Source of the DNA: Secundilactobacillus malefermentans DSM 5705 = KCTC 3548
Lineage (GTDB): Bacteria; Bacillota; Bacilli; Lactobacillales; Lactobacillaceae
Assembly (NCBI RefSeq): GCF_001436395.1
Contig: NZ_AZGJ01000007.1
Location: forward strand, 1-56,650
Reading direction: 5' to 3'
DNA: 56,650 nucleotides
Shown here in pieces: positions 42,087-50,910 of this stretch (positions are counted from its first letter, which is position 1; each line of letters starts with the position of its first letter). Under the pieces are notes generated by a model. The model was not told where the DNA came from. It did no database searches and worked only from the letters and a program-made list of their open reading frames with translations. The translations under genes and the position numbers were made by a program.

Positions 42087-42575
42087 TTGAAATTTTTTAT
42101 GTATTTACCCCGGAACAAGAAAGAATTTGCCTTATTTTTACTACTCGTTTCAGTGATTTCCGATAATATCATTGCCCCAATTATTACGAGTTTTGAAGTG
42201 GGTTTTAGTTTTCAAACCTGGAAATCGACGCTCAAAGTTTTACCCTTTATTTGGCTAGTGGTGGTTGTGCTAGTTATCCTAACTAACGCACCAGCGACTT
42301 GGATGAAGGACAAAATTGTCGCCAAAGGGGATAGTTTCAATGCCCACATAATCGTGAACGTCTTATGCAACGTGTTGATGATGTCGATTATTTTAACGGT
42401 TGTTGGCGCTTGGATTGGGCAAGGGCAACTGAGCCTCGATCCAATCACCCATTTTGCTTACCGTTGGCCACGTAATTTTGCGGTTTCATTTGCGGTCGAA
42501 TTACTAATTGCGCAACCAATCGCACGACAGGTACTGTATCTCATCCATTCATCGCAAGAAACTGCGTCAAATTAG
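42087..42575 (+). CDS. DUF2798 membrane protein
   Basis: 162 residues with four membrane segments arranged in two DUF2798-like halves (FALFLLLVSVISDNIIAP and later FAVSFAVELLIAQPIAR). Function unknown. TTG start preceded by GGAGAAATTGAG. The terminator-like hairpin 34 bases before the start suggests attenuation. Confidence 0.82.
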   Translation: MKFFMYLPRNKKEFALFLLLVSVISDNIIAPIITSFEVGFSFQTWKSTLKVLPFIWLVVVVLVILTNAPATWMKDKIVAKGDSFNAHIIVNVLCNVLMMSIILTVVGAWIGQGQLSLDPITHFAYRWPRNFAVSFAVELLIAQPIARQVLYLIHSSQETASN

Positions 42576-42576
42576 A

Positions 42577-42617
42577 CAAAAAAGGCGTCACACAAAATTG
42601 TGTGACGCCCTTTTTTA
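42577..42617. terminator. Bidirectional terminator
   Basis: AAAAGGCGTCACACAA and TTGTGTGACGCC arms with T6 tract; serves both convergent genes. Confidence 0.92.
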
Positions 42618-42619
42618 AA

Positions 42620-43042
42620 TTATGCTCGCTTACCATGCCAGCGACGGCTGTTGGTTCTAGCCACAAAATCGCGACGTAAAACCCAGCCCCACAATAATTG
42701 AATAGTTCCAATTATTGCTAATAGCTGTAACCATGGATAAAACTCGGCAAAAACCCAACTTTCGAATAGGGTCGCAATAAGTAATAGGATGCCCATTATT
42801 AAACTCATGGACGCGGTGTAGACGTGGTTTCGATGACCAGCCCACCAGCCCAGTAGATTCCCTAGGCCAAAAATAATTACTACTATGATTCCCAATATAC
42901 GATAGTTTTCGAAGGGACCATTGACAAGTAATGTCGTTGATAGTCCTAAAAACGTACCGCTTGAATCGATCATTAGGCCGATGCCGCTCACAAGTGCACT
43001 GATTCCAATGACAAAGTGCAAAATTGATGAGAGCTTATGCAT
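42620..43042 (-). CDS. Small four-helix membrane protein, unknown
   Basis: About 140 residues, four hydrophobic segments and a basic tail (RRDFVARTNSRRWHGKRA). No family recognised. ATG 43042 stands nine bases after GGAGG; a nearer ATG (43048) is too close to it. Expressed alone. Confidence 0.7.
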   Translation of the reverse strand: MHKLSSILHFVIGISALVSGIGLMIDSSGTFLGLSTTLLVNGPFENYRILGIIVVIIFGLGNLLGWWAGHRNHVYTASMSLIMGILLLIATLFESWVFAEFYPWLQLLAIIGTIQLLWGWVLRRDFVARTNSRRWHGKRA

Positions 43043-43204
43043 ATGCATCAACCTCCTATATATAAAGTCTGAACAGTGATAACGACAAAATAGTTATCAA
43101 ATTTCGTTCATCCTCATTAAAATTTAATCTGTAAGCAAACTTGCTCACTATTAATCAATAGCTCATTATATGGCATCCCAAGGTAAAAAGCCAGAAAAAA
43201 GCAA

Positions 43205-43242
43205 TAAAAAAACCAATCAGCATAAGAAAAGGCTAATTGATT
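43205..43242 (-). terminator. Terminator of the DUF2628-like gene
   Basis: Minus strand AATCAATTAGCC and GCTGATTGG pair imperfectly, followed by TTTTTTT. Confidence 0.75.
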
Positions 43243-43248
43243 TCTAAT

Positions 43249-43677
43249 TTATTTGAGATATCGACTTTGCGTTAGTAGGTCCTTCGAATGCTCATCAGCT
43301 GGTTTAAAGCCACGAGCTGACAAGTGTCGAAAGTACATCATGTTGTAAAAGAAGCCCCAAACGATTCCCATAATCGTGTTGGTCATTTCAAAGGTTTGGG
43401 CAATATTAACATGATAGAAGGAGGCGATTCCCATAGAAACGCCCGCACTAATCCCGAGCATACACAACAGATTGTACCAATCGGACCGGAACACCGGCAC
43501 CCACCAGCCAAAAATCAGCGCGGTGAACGAAAAGCCAACTTTGGCAATTCGCATGTCACCGGACTCGGTGTGGACCATCGTTGCGTAATTTGGTGGTAGC
43601 GGAAGGCCCCCAGGACCCATGCCGTTGCCGTTATCATCATTATTGTTGTTTCCATTATTTCCAAATGGATTCTGCAT
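43249..43677 (-). CDS. DUF2628-like membrane protein with Asn/Gly-rich head
   Basis: 142 residues. A disordered N-terminal Asn/Asp/Gly-rich stretch (FGNNGNNNNDDNGNGMG) precedes FSFTALIFGWWVPVFRSDW and two or three membrane segments; that motif matches DUF2628 proteins, from memory. Function unknown. It sits downstream of rlmD with a 68-base gap. Confidence 0.75.
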   Translation of the reverse strand: MQNPFGNNGNNNNDDNGNGMGPGGLPLPPNYATMVHTESGDMRIAKVGFSFTALIFGWWVPVFRSDWYNLLCMLGISAGVSMGIASFYHVNIAQTFEMTNTIMGIVWGFFYNMMYFRHLSARGFKPADEHSKDLLTQSRYLK

Positions 43678-43745
43678 CGTTAACCAGCTTTCTAAATTAT
43701 CCTAATAAGACATCTTAGCGCAAAAAACGAAAACATGCTAGTAAT

Positions 43746-45167
43746 CTATCGCAAATGCATCCGCACAACGGCTTCACAGCGAGCAGTTTGGGGCATCATG
43801 TCAACAGATTGGATGTAGTCAACGTTATAGACCTCAGTCAATTTGACTAAATCCTGTGCCATGGTTGATGGGTTACATGAAATATAGACGAATTTTTCTG
43901 GTCTGGTAGTCAAGATAGTTTCAAGCAGCGTATCGTCTAAACCGGTACGAGGAGGATCGACAATTAAAGCGGTCGGTTCCCAGCCAAGTGCGAGCCATTG
44001 AGGGATCACATCTTCAGCCTTGCCGGCGACGTAGTGGGCATTTTGAATCCCGTTTTGTTTGGCATTTTGGTTGGCATCGTCAACGGATTCTGCAATGGTA
44101 TCCATTCCGCGAACTTCTTTGGCGGAGCTGGCAATTGAAAGACCAATCGTTCCAACACCGGAGTAGGCATCAATCACGTTGTCGTCCGCCGTCAAATTGA
44201 GTCCCTTGAGACCTTCGGCATACAGCTGTTCAGTCATGAATGGGTTCAATTGCAGGAAGGCCCGAGCCGACAAATTAAAGCGCAATTTATTTAAGTATTC
44301 TTCTATATAAGTCTTGCCTGCCAATGGCTTTGTTTCCTCGCCCCAAATGAGGGAAGTTTTGCCTGGGTTAACATTTTGCATGACGGAAACGACATCAGGG
44401 AGCTCTGCTTCAATTCGTTCGAGCAACTCGCGCTTCTTGGGTAACTTCTGAGAGTTAGTCACGAAAACGAGTTGTGCTTGTTGCGTTGAAACGGCTACCC
44501 GAATGACAACCGTTTTAACGATCCCAGATTCAGCTTCTTCATCGTAAATGGGAACGTCTAAATCCTGAAGCATTTTGACGACAGCGCGCATGATGGTCAT
44601 CGTCAATGGATATTGGACGGAACAAGTTTCCAAATCGACGACTTCATGGGTGCCTTCTTTATATAATCCGGCGACCACTTTGTCATCAATTTTACGGATT
44701 TGAAATTGGGCCTTATTACGGTAGGCGTATGGATCCTCCATGCCGATGGTTGGGCGCAACTCGTAATCCATGTAGCCACGGGGATGATACTTTTCTAGCG
44801 ATTGAACAACCACGTCCCGTTTAAATTGGAGCTGAGCGGGATAAGCTAAATGTTCTAGCTCAAAGCCGCCGACGTTACCTGAATAGGCATCACGTGGTTC
44901 AACCCGGTTAGGGCTTTTCGTTCTAATTTTGTGAATCTTAGCGTCAAGGTAGCGAGCGTGAATCCGCGTTACCTCTGCGACAACGACCTCATCTGGTAGA
45001 GCGCCGGGGATGAAAACGGTCTTGTGCTTATAGTAGCCAATTCCTTCCCCATTAATGCCGAGGCGTTTGATTGTCAGTGGAAAACGCTGACCTTCTTCAA
45101 CCTCAACGTCTGGCTGTGGTTGGCGGTTGCGTGAATTTCGATTTTGATTTGAATGATTATAGTTCAT
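43746..45167 (-). CDS. rlmD: 23S rRNA (uracil-C5) methyltransferase RlmD/RlmCD family
   Basis: 473 residues. N-terminal TRAM domain (about 24-85), then the SAM-dependent methyltransferase with DAYSGVGTIGLSIAS, VDPPRTGLDD and the catalytic Cys in VYISCNPSTMAQDL. It methylates uracils in 23S rRNA. The family usually has a Cys cluster (C-x5-CGGC) after the TRAM domain for a 4Fe-4S group; here that region reads RDAYSGNVGGFELEHL with no Cys, so the cluster is lost. AAGGAG precedes ATG; a TATAAT box is at 45228-45223. Confidence 0.93.
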   Translation of the reverse strand: MNYNHSNQNRNSRNRQPQPDVEVEEGQRFPLTIKRLGINGEGIGYYKHKTVFIPGALPDEVVVAEVTRIHARYLDAKIHKIRTKSPNRVEPRDAYSGNVGGFELEHLAYPAQLQFKRDVVVQSLEKYHPRGYMDYELRPTIGMEDPYAYRNKAQFQIRKIDDKVVAGLYKEGTHEVVDLETCSVQYPLTMTIMRAVVKMLQDLDVPIYDEEAESGIVKTVVIRVAVSTQQAQLVFVTNSQKLPKKRELLERIEAELPDVVSVMQNVNPGKTSLIWGEETKPLAGKTYIEEYLNKLRFNLSARAFLQLNPFMTEQLYAEGLKGLNLTADDNVIDAYSGVGTIGLSIASSAKEVRGMDTIAESVDDANQNAKQNGIQNAHYVAGKAEDVIPQWLALGWEPTALIVDPPRTGLDDTLLETILTTRPEKFVYISCNPSTMAQDLVKLTEVYNVDYIQSVDMMPQTARCEAVVRMHLR

Positions 45168-45489
45168 TTGGTCTCCTTAGTGTGCGTTCTTTCTACAATA
45201 TATGCGTTTAACTACGTGGTTGATTATAACAGAGAAAGGCAATGTTTGTTTTTTGAATCCTATCAGGCACTCGAAATTTTTCTATTTAAACTTGATTTAA
45301 ATCAGTTAACTAAAATGTGAAGTTTGATAAACTTGTGTCAGATAAGGGATTAGCCAACATTATTACAAAATGATGACGAAAATCTCAGCGTTTTCAAAGG
45401 GAATGTTAGGGCTTTCTTTACCAATTAAACCCAATTTCGTAAAACTTTGACGATATGATGGTTATATTCAGAAAGAAGGATTGATGATT
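45168..45489. other. Intergenic region between rlmD and the 102-residue protein gene
   Basis: 322 bases. Holds the rlmD -10 box (TATAAT on the minus strand at 45228-45223) and, toward the right, TATGAT-like sequence near 45453 for the next gene. No ORF with a plausible start, no repeat and no strong hairpin seen. Confidence 0.5.
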
Positions 45490-45798
45490 ATGTTACTTGA
45501 AGACAACTACTCAGAACAGCCACTTATTCCTGTTCAACTCATAACGGTAACCCCACACAAGCTGTTGGCCATTACCGAAAATCATCAAGTTGTGTTTGTA
45601 AACGTGCCTAAAGAAGCCACTAAAAAACGAGATAAAACTTACTGGGAATCATTAAAAGACATTGCGCGAAGTGAAATTTGGATCCCCATCACAGAAGTTG
45701 GACACTACTTGATTGACACAGATTGGTTAGCCGAAGATGAAGGGCAACTGACCTACATTGAAGCAATTGATGAACGTCACGACAAGCAAACAAAGTAA
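45490..45798 (+). CDS. Hypothetical protein, 102 residues
   Basis: Small soluble protein with no signal. Mixed beta pattern (PVQLITVTPHKLLAITENHQ) and a Trp-containing centre (KTYWESLKDIARSEIWIPI). No family recognised. ATG 45490 is nine bases after AAGGA; ATG 45484 and TTG 45481 are in frame but too close to the site. Confidence 0.7.
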   Translation: MLLEDNYSEQPLIPVQLITVTPHKLLAITENHQVVFVNVPKEATKKRDKTYWESLKDIARSEIWIPITEVGHYLIDTDWLAEDEGQLTYIEAIDERHDKQTK

Positions 45799-45925
45799 TA
45801 AGCAGTTTCCTACCTAATGATTAGAATAATTAAAAAATTCTGAGACTTTATGTTTCCCCCCTGAACTAATTACTAGTAAAATTACCAGTGTAAACTAGTC
45901 AGTGTGTTCAAGGAGGAGAAAGCAA

Positions 45926-46774
45926 ATGAGTCTAACGGATACTTATCAATTAAGTAATGGCGTTAAGATACCAATTGTGGGATTTGGTACTTGGCAGACA
46001 GCATCTGGGGATGTTGCTTACGAAGCAGTGAGCGAAGCGTTGCGTGCAGGATACCGCCACATCGATACGGCTGCTGCCTATGGAAATGAAGAAAGCGTTG
46101 GTGAAGCAATTAAGGATTCTGGTGTCAAACGACAGGATCTATTTGTAACCACTAAATTGTGGAATGCCAAACATGGTTATGAGGCGACTAAACAAGGATT
46201 TGCGAATTCGTTATGTGGCTTGGGTTTAGATTATATTGATTTGTACCTGATTCATTGGCCTAATCCTGCTGAATTTCGAGACAACTGGCAACAAATGAAC
46301 GCTGAAAGCTGGAAAGCAATGGAAGAACTTTATCGTGATGGTAAAGTGAAGGCAATCGGCGTTTCAAACTTCCGTGAACACCACTTGGACGCACTACTAG
46401 AAACGGCTGAAATTAAGCCAATGGTTAACCAAATATTTCTTAATCCGTCAGATTTACAGCCCTCAGTCGTTGACTATAACAAGAATCACGGCATTTTGTC
46501 GGAGGCATACAGCCCGCTCGGAACGGGCAAGGTTTTTGCTATTGCCGAATTGGGCGAACTTGCCAAAAAGTATCACAAATCAGTGCCGCAACTCATTTTG
46601 CGATGGCACTTACAGCACGGATTCCTACCACTCCCTAAGTCGATTCATAAAGACTATATTAAGGAGAATGCCCAGATCTTCGATTTTGAAATTGATGAAA
46701 CTGATATGAAAAAAATCGATGACCACCATGGTGAGGCAGGGCTGGCGACGAATCCGGATACGACTGCATTTTAA
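45926..46774 (+). CDS. Aldo/keto reductase
   Basis: About 282 residues, second AKR in the window. Catalytic tetrad as Asp/Tyr in HIDTAAAYGNE, Lys in VTTKLWN, His in LIHWP; cofactor loop LPKSIHKDYIKEN. NADPH-dependent reduction of aldehydes or ketones. ATG 45926 is nine bases after AAGGAGG. The upstream region has TTACTAGTAA (45869-45878) and a second ACTAGT, possible regulatory sites. Followed by an alcohol dehydrogenase gene with its own promoter. Confidence 0.92.
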   Translation: MSLTDTYQLSNGVKIPIVGFGTWQTASGDVAYEAVSEALRAGYRHIDTAAAYGNEESVGEAIKDSGVKRQDLFVTTKLWNAKHGYEATKQGFANSLCGLGLDYIDLYLIHWPNPAEFRDNWQQMNAESWKAMEELYRDGKVKAIGVSNFREHHLDALLETAEIKPMVNQIFLNPSDLQPSVVDYNKNHGILSEAYSPLGTGKVFAIAELGELAKKYHKSVPQLILRWHLQHGFLPLPKSIHKDYIKENAQIFDFEIDETDMKKIDDHHGEAGLATNPDTTAF

Positions 46775-46792
46775 AATTAAAATATCTTTTAA

Positions 46793-46827
46793 GGAGGCAC
46801 CCAATGATAATTGAGGTGCTTTTTTTG
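46793..46827 (+). terminator. Terminator of the aldo/keto reductase gene
   Basis: GCACC-CAAT and ATTG-GGTGC arms, 4-base loop, T7 tract. Confidence 0.88.
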
Positions 46828-46840
46828 GTTCTTGGAGAAC

Positions 46841-46869
46841 ATGTGATGTATATCACATTATGCTACAAT
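46841..46869 (+). promoter_or_regulatory. SDR gene promoter with Rex/CRP-type operator
   Basis: TGTGATGTATATCACA (46842-46857) has perfect TGTGAT/ATCACA arms. It covers the -35 region and spacer, with TACAAT (46864-46869) as -10 box. The site fits both the Rex consensus TTGTGA-N6-TCACAA without its outer T/A, and the CRP-family site TGTGA-N6-TCACA. A repressor location favours Rex, which senses NADH/NAD. Confidence 0.68.
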
Positions 46870-46903
46870 AATCGTGTAAGTTAATTTGAAAGGAGTGTTA
46901 TTT

Positions 46904-47656
46904 ATGGGAAGGTTAGACAATAAAGTAGCAATTATTACTGGTGGCGTTAAAGGAATTGGCTTAGCAATTGCTGAGGAGTTCGCAGATGAAGGTGCTAAGG
47001 TTGTCGTTACTGACATCGATGATAAATCAGCGGAAAGTATTGAAAAGTTAAATAAACCAGACAAAATTAAATTTTATAAGCAAGATGTTACTGATTCTAG
47101 CCAGTGGCCAAAGGTTTTTGATTTTGCAAGAAAAGCTTTTGGAGAAGTTACAACGTTAGTAAATAATGCAGGTATTTCAGTCGAAAAGAGTATTGAGAAT
47201 ACTACTGATGATGAATGGAAGAGTGTCATTGGAGTAAACTTGAATGGGACTTTTTTTGGCACGCGTGAAGGAATCCGACAAATGAAAAACTTAGATGGCG
47301 GAGCTTCAATCATTAACATGGCTTCTATTGAAGCATTTGTGGGAGATCCAAACTTAGGTGCTTATAATGCTTCTAAGGGTGGTAGTACTTTGCTAACTAA
47401 ATCTGCTGCCCTTGATAGTGCATTGCGTGACTATGGGGTTCGGGTAAACAGCGTTCATCCTGGATACATTGCAACACCACTAGTTAAGGCACAAAAAGGG
47501 ATGGAAGAAAGAATGTCTGTAAGGACCAAGACCCCAGTTGGGCATATTGGAACCCCTAAAGACATTGCTTACATCTGTGTTTACCTCGCTTCAGATGAAT
47601 CAACCTATGCAACTGGAGCCCAATTTACGGTTGATGGTGGATATTCAGCACAATAA
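46904..47656 (+). CDS. Short-chain alcohol dehydrogenase, R-ADH type, predicted NAD-dependent
   Basis: 250 residues, SDR fold. NAD motif TGGVKGIG, catalytic Ser in NMASIEAF, Tyr and Lys in YNASKGG. Over its whole length it resembles the R-specific alcohol dehydrogenase of L. brevis/kefiri, including FVGDPNLGAYNASKG and the C-terminal DGGYSAQ whose Gln binds magnesium. Those enzymes use NADPH with Gly at the end of the second strand; here VVVTDIDDKS has Asp, the residue that favours NAD. A Rex-type operator in the promoter agrees with that. ATG after AAAGGAG. Confidence 0.93.
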   Translation: MGRLDNKVAIITGGVKGIGLAIAEEFADEGAKVVVTDIDDKSAESIEKLNKPDKIKFYKQDVTDSSQWPKVFDFARKAFGEVTTLVNNAGISVEKSIENTTDDEWKSVIGVNLNGTFFGTREGIRQMKNLDGGASIINMASIEAFVGDPNLGAYNASKGGSTLLTKSAALDSALRDYGVRVNSVHPGYIATPLVKAQKGMEERMSVRTKTPVGHIGTPKDIAYICVYLASDESTYATGAQFTVDGGYSAQ

Positions 47657-47670
47657 AATAGTGATGTAAT

Positions 47671-47704
47671 GAAAAGACGACCAATAAAATGGTCGTCTTT
47701 TTTA
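47671..47704 (+). terminator. Terminator of the SDR gene
   Basis: AAAAGACGACC and GGTCGTCTTTT arms with T tract. Confidence 0.9.
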
Positions 47705-47772
47705 CCTATGTTATACAATTCAGAAAACAAAAGAGGTGTCTGAACTGTAAAAGCGTTCAATTATAATAATAA

Positions 47773-48642
47773 TTAAACCCGTTTTTCACTACCAAATGAG
47801 AACACCGCCACACATCCCAAACCGGTATGGCTTGCAATGGTGGGGCCAATCTTGGTGATGGTGAATCTAGCATTTGGAACTGTCTTTTTAATTTCATTTT
47901 CGATAACGTGGGCCGCATCAACGGCTCGGGACGTGCAAATTAGGATTCTTGGAGATTCCCGATCAACCAGCGTTGCCACGGTGTTTGCTGCCAACGCTTC
48001 GAGGGATCGTCGCCGAGAGCGCGCTTTTTTGACAACGCGCAAATGGCCCTTGGCATCCATATCCATAATCGGTTTAATGTGCAGCAACGTTCCGAAAGCT
48101 GCGGAAGTTCGCGAGACGCGACCACCATGATACAGATAGTTCAGATCATCAACCGTGAACCAATGCTGATAGTGAAGTCGATTGCGAACCAGCCAATCGG
48201 ATAACTCAGCTATTCCCATTCCAGCATCCCGTTTATCCACCGCGTCAAGCAGCATGAGGCCCTGACCGGAACTGGCCGCTAGGGAATCAACCAGACAAAT
48301 TTTGGCATCGGGGTACGTATTTAATAGTAAGTTTCGAGCCTGTTGGGCGCTATTAAATGTCCCACTCAATCCTGACGAAAATCCGAGGTAGAGGATGGGG
48401 GTGCCAGCTTTGACGTAAGGCTCAAAAAAGGCAACAAATTGACCGATATTAATTTGAGCCGTATTCGGCATCAATCCGGAGTCAATTTGGTCGTAAAAGT
48501 GTTCTAAATCAAAGTGGTGTTCAAGGTCGTCCTTGTATTCTTGGCCGTTGACGTTGACGTGTAGCGAGACAAATTCAACGTTGTTGTCGACTAGTAGTTG
48601 GAATGGTAAATCAACCGACGAGTCCGTTAATAGTTGATACAT
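47773..48642 (-). CDS. DegV-family fatty-acid-binding protein
   Basis: About 289 residues. Two-lobed DegV fold: YQLLTDSSVDLP at the N-terminus, FSSGLSGTFNSAQ and the lipid-binding Ser region, KPIMDMDAKGHLRVVKKARSR in the middle and GPTIASHTG at the end. Family members hand fatty acids to the FakA kinase. No fakA nearby. ATG 48642 follows AAGGTG by four bases; an in-frame start 24 bases earlier has no clear site. Confidence 0.92.
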   Translation of the reverse strand: MYQLLTDSSVDLPFQLLVDNNVEFVSLHVNVNGQEYKDDLEHHFDLEHFYDQIDSGLMPNTAQINIGQFVAFFEPYVKAGTPILYLGFSSGLSGTFNSAQQARNLLLNTYPDAKICLVDSLAASSGQGLMLLDAVDKRDAGMGIAELSDWLVRNRLHYQHWFTVDDLNYLYHGGRVSRTSAAFGTLLHIKPIMDMDAKGHLRVVKKARSRRRSLEALAANTVATLVDRESPRILICTSRAVDAAHVIENEIKKTVPNARFTITKIGPTIASHTGLGCVAVFSFGSEKRV

Positions 48643-48729
48643 TGTGCACCTTCTTCGTTCGCTCATTATTACTTCATATTTTACGCCCCTGAAAGCCCAC
48701 TGTCACGCGACGCGACGATTAAAAAAGGA

Positions 48730-49650
48730 TTAGTGACGCAACGTTTCAACTTTTTCCAAAATGATGTCAGCTGAGGCCTTCATTTTCTGCTCCTCATCAG
48801 CGGTCAGAGCAATTTGAGTCAGCGATTCAATCCCGTTTTTACCAATGATGGCGGGTTGACCGATATAGACTTTGTAGGCATCACTGTAGGCGGAAACCGG
48901 GCAGGCTAATTTGGCATCGGAGAAGACCGCCATGGCTAATTTAACCGCACAGGTTGCAACGGCAAAATTGGTGTAGCCCTTGCCTTCGAACACCATGACG
49001 CCACCGAGGCGAATGGCTTCCTCAAATTTGTCCAAATCAACATTGTGGGAATGCTGCAACGTTCGAATTGGCACGCCATTAACCTGAACAGTTGACCAGG
49101 CGGTGAATTGAGAAGCACCGTGTTCGCCCAAAGCATAGCCAGAAACATTGTTGGCACTCACACCAAATGATTGGCCAACGACTTTTTGCATTCGGGCGGT
49201 ATCGAGGAAAGTGCCCGTTCCAAAGATTTTATTTCGTGGGTAGTCGAGCTGCTCTTGTAAATATTGGGTCATGCAGTCACACGGATTCATGATGCTAATG
49301 ATGATTCCGTTAAAGCCAGACGCCTTGATTTGCGGCGCCATGTCGGCTACGACCATTTTGTTAAATGAAAGCTCGCCCATGCGGCCATCCGCACCGCTGC
49401 CCATTGCGGCAACTTTGCCAGCCGTGATAATCAAAATATCTGCATCCTTTAATTCTGAGTAATCCTGAATTTTGATGGTAGTGTTTGAGTCCAAACGGCC
49501 CAAGGAGTCCTGCAAATCTAGTTGTTCAGCAACGACTTTCTTTTCATTTTTATCGATCATGACGAGTTCGTCAGCAAGTCCCTTAGTTACTAACGTATAG
49601 GCGATGGTTGCCCCAACGTTTCCCATTCCAATTAAGCCAATTTTGCGCAT
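48730..49650 (-). CDS. L-2-hydroxyisocaproate dehydrogenase-like (LDH/MDH family), first copy
   Basis: 306 residues. NAD motif GMGNVGATIA, catalytic Arg/Asp region GTGTFLDTARMQK and catalytic His in LGEHGASQF. It is closer to L-HicDH of Weissella confusa than to fermentative L-LDH (SGYALGEHGASQF, GKGYTNFAVAT). It likely reduces branched 2-oxo acids from amino acid transamination. NPCDC replaces the usual NPVD. Paralogue of the gene upstream. Confidence 0.9.
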   Translation of the reverse strand: MRKIGLIGMGNVGATIAYTLVTKGLADELVMIDKNEKKVVAEQLDLQDSLGRLDSNTTIKIQDYSELKDADILIITAGKVAAMGSGADGRMGELSFNKMVVADMAPQIKASGFNGIIISIMNPCDCMTQYLQEQLDYPRNKIFGTGTFLDTARMQKVVGQSFGVSANNVSGYALGEHGASQFTAWSTVQVNGVPIRTLQHSHNVDLDKFEEAIRLGGVMVFEGKGYTNFAVATCAVKLAMAVFSDAKLACPVSAYSDAYKVYIGQPAIIGKNGIESLTQIALTADEEQKMKASADIILEKVETLRH

Positions 49651-49729
49651 TGTAAATGCCTCGCTTTCGTATTATGTTTCCGTTTTCATTTTACAGCTAA
49701 CGGAGCGAAAGAGGATTAAAGACGAATTA

Positions 49730-49763
49730 AAAACGGTCAAGACGGAAGGTCTTGGCCGTTTAT
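49730..49763 (-). terminator. Terminator between the two HicDH-like genes
   Basis: Minus strand AAACGGCCAAGACC and GTCTTGACCGTTT pair with minor mismatch, then TTAATTC; the two genes are probably transcribed separately. Confidence 0.75.
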
Positions 49764-49775
49764 TGTCGTATTAAT

Positions 49776-50702
49776 TTACTTTACCTTTGGCAGTGTTTCA
49801 AATCGTTCCCGAATGAAGTTCGCTGATGCCTTGAACTTCTCCTCTTCCTCATCGGTCAGCGGCAAAGTGGTGACATACTCAACGCCATTTTTGCCAATCA
49901 CGCCAGGTTGGCCGACGTAGGTTCCATACTTCTCGTTAAATGAGGAGCAGGGACAAGCTAATTTAGCATCCGACAAAACAGCCTGACTGAGTTTAATGGC
50001 ACAAGTTGCGATTGCAAAGTTTGTGTAGCCTTTGCCGGAGTGAACGGTCCAGCCGCCAAAGCGGGCCTTTTCTTCCATATCGTCGAAATTAAGCTGCTTT
50101 TCTGCTTGGTAACTTTCGATGGCGAGGCCGTTTACCTGAACGGTTGACCAGGCGGTAAATTGGGATACGCCATGCTCGCCTAGCGTGTATCCGGTAACAT
50201 TCTTGGGATCAACGTCAAACGTTTCCCCGACAACTTTTTGCATCCGAGCTGTATCGAGAAAGGTGCCGGTACCAAATACCTGGTTTTGAGGTAAGCCGGT
50301 TGCCTGCTGCAGGTAGTAAGTGATGCAATCGCACGGATTCATGACATCAATGAGGACGCCGTGGAATCCAGACGCCTTAATTTTTGGTGCAATATCTTGG
50401 ACGATTTGCTTGGTATCCTTGAACTCTGCCCAACGGTCGCCGGAATTCTTGGTTAACGCATAAATGTTCCCAGAAGTGACAAATAGAATATCAGCGTCAG
50501 CAATCTCAGCGTAATCATGCGCCTTGATGGTGGTGTGCGAGTCTAGTCGTGCTTGGGCATCTTGAAGGTCGAGCATCTCAGCAGTTGCCTTCTCCTTGTT
50601 CTTATCAATCAGGACTAATTCATCCGCAATCCCTTTCGTAACTAAGGTGTACGCAATGGTCGCACCAACGTGACCGATTCCAACAATTGCAAATTTTCTC
50701 AT
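49776..50702 (-). CDS. L-2-hydroxyisocaproate dehydrogenase-like (LDH/MDH family), second copy
   Basis: 308 residues. Same motifs as its neighbour: GIGHVGATIA, GTGTFLDTARMQK, LGEHGVSQF, and NPCDC at the substrate pocket. The loop after the fourth strand differs (SGNIYALTKNSGDRW versus AGKVAAMGSGADGRM), which is the mobile loop that sets substrate size, so specificity may have diverged. It has its own terminator, hence separate regulation. Confidence 0.9.
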   Translation of the reverse strand: MRKFAIVGIGHVGATIAYTLVTKGIADELVLIDKNKEKATAEMLDLQDAQARLDSHTTIKAHDYAEIADADILFVTSGNIYALTKNSGDRWAEFKDTKQIVQDIAPKIKASGFHGVLIDVMNPCDCITYYLQQATGLPQNQVFGTGTFLDTARMQKVVGETFDVDPKNVTGYTLGEHGVSQFTAWSTVQVNGLAIESYQAEKQLNFDDMEEKARFGGWTVHSGKGYTNFAIATCAIKLSQAVLSDAKLACPCSSFNEKYGTYVGQPGVIGKNGVEYVTTLPLTDEEEEKFKASANFIRERFETLPKVK

Positions 50703-50910
50703 ATGTAAAAGCCTTCATTTCTTAAAAGTATGTGTCACTCTAATCAAATTCTCATTGTTTACTAATCTATCAATCATTTTAAAAACTGTCAAGTTGCGCC
50801 ATTCTTATGATTTAATAAAAAGCGACACATTTGGCGAAAAAGACCAATAGGAAGGGTATACTTTGTGACTGCCAGGGTGTTTGGCGAACTAATTTTAAGG
50901 GAGGCAACAA

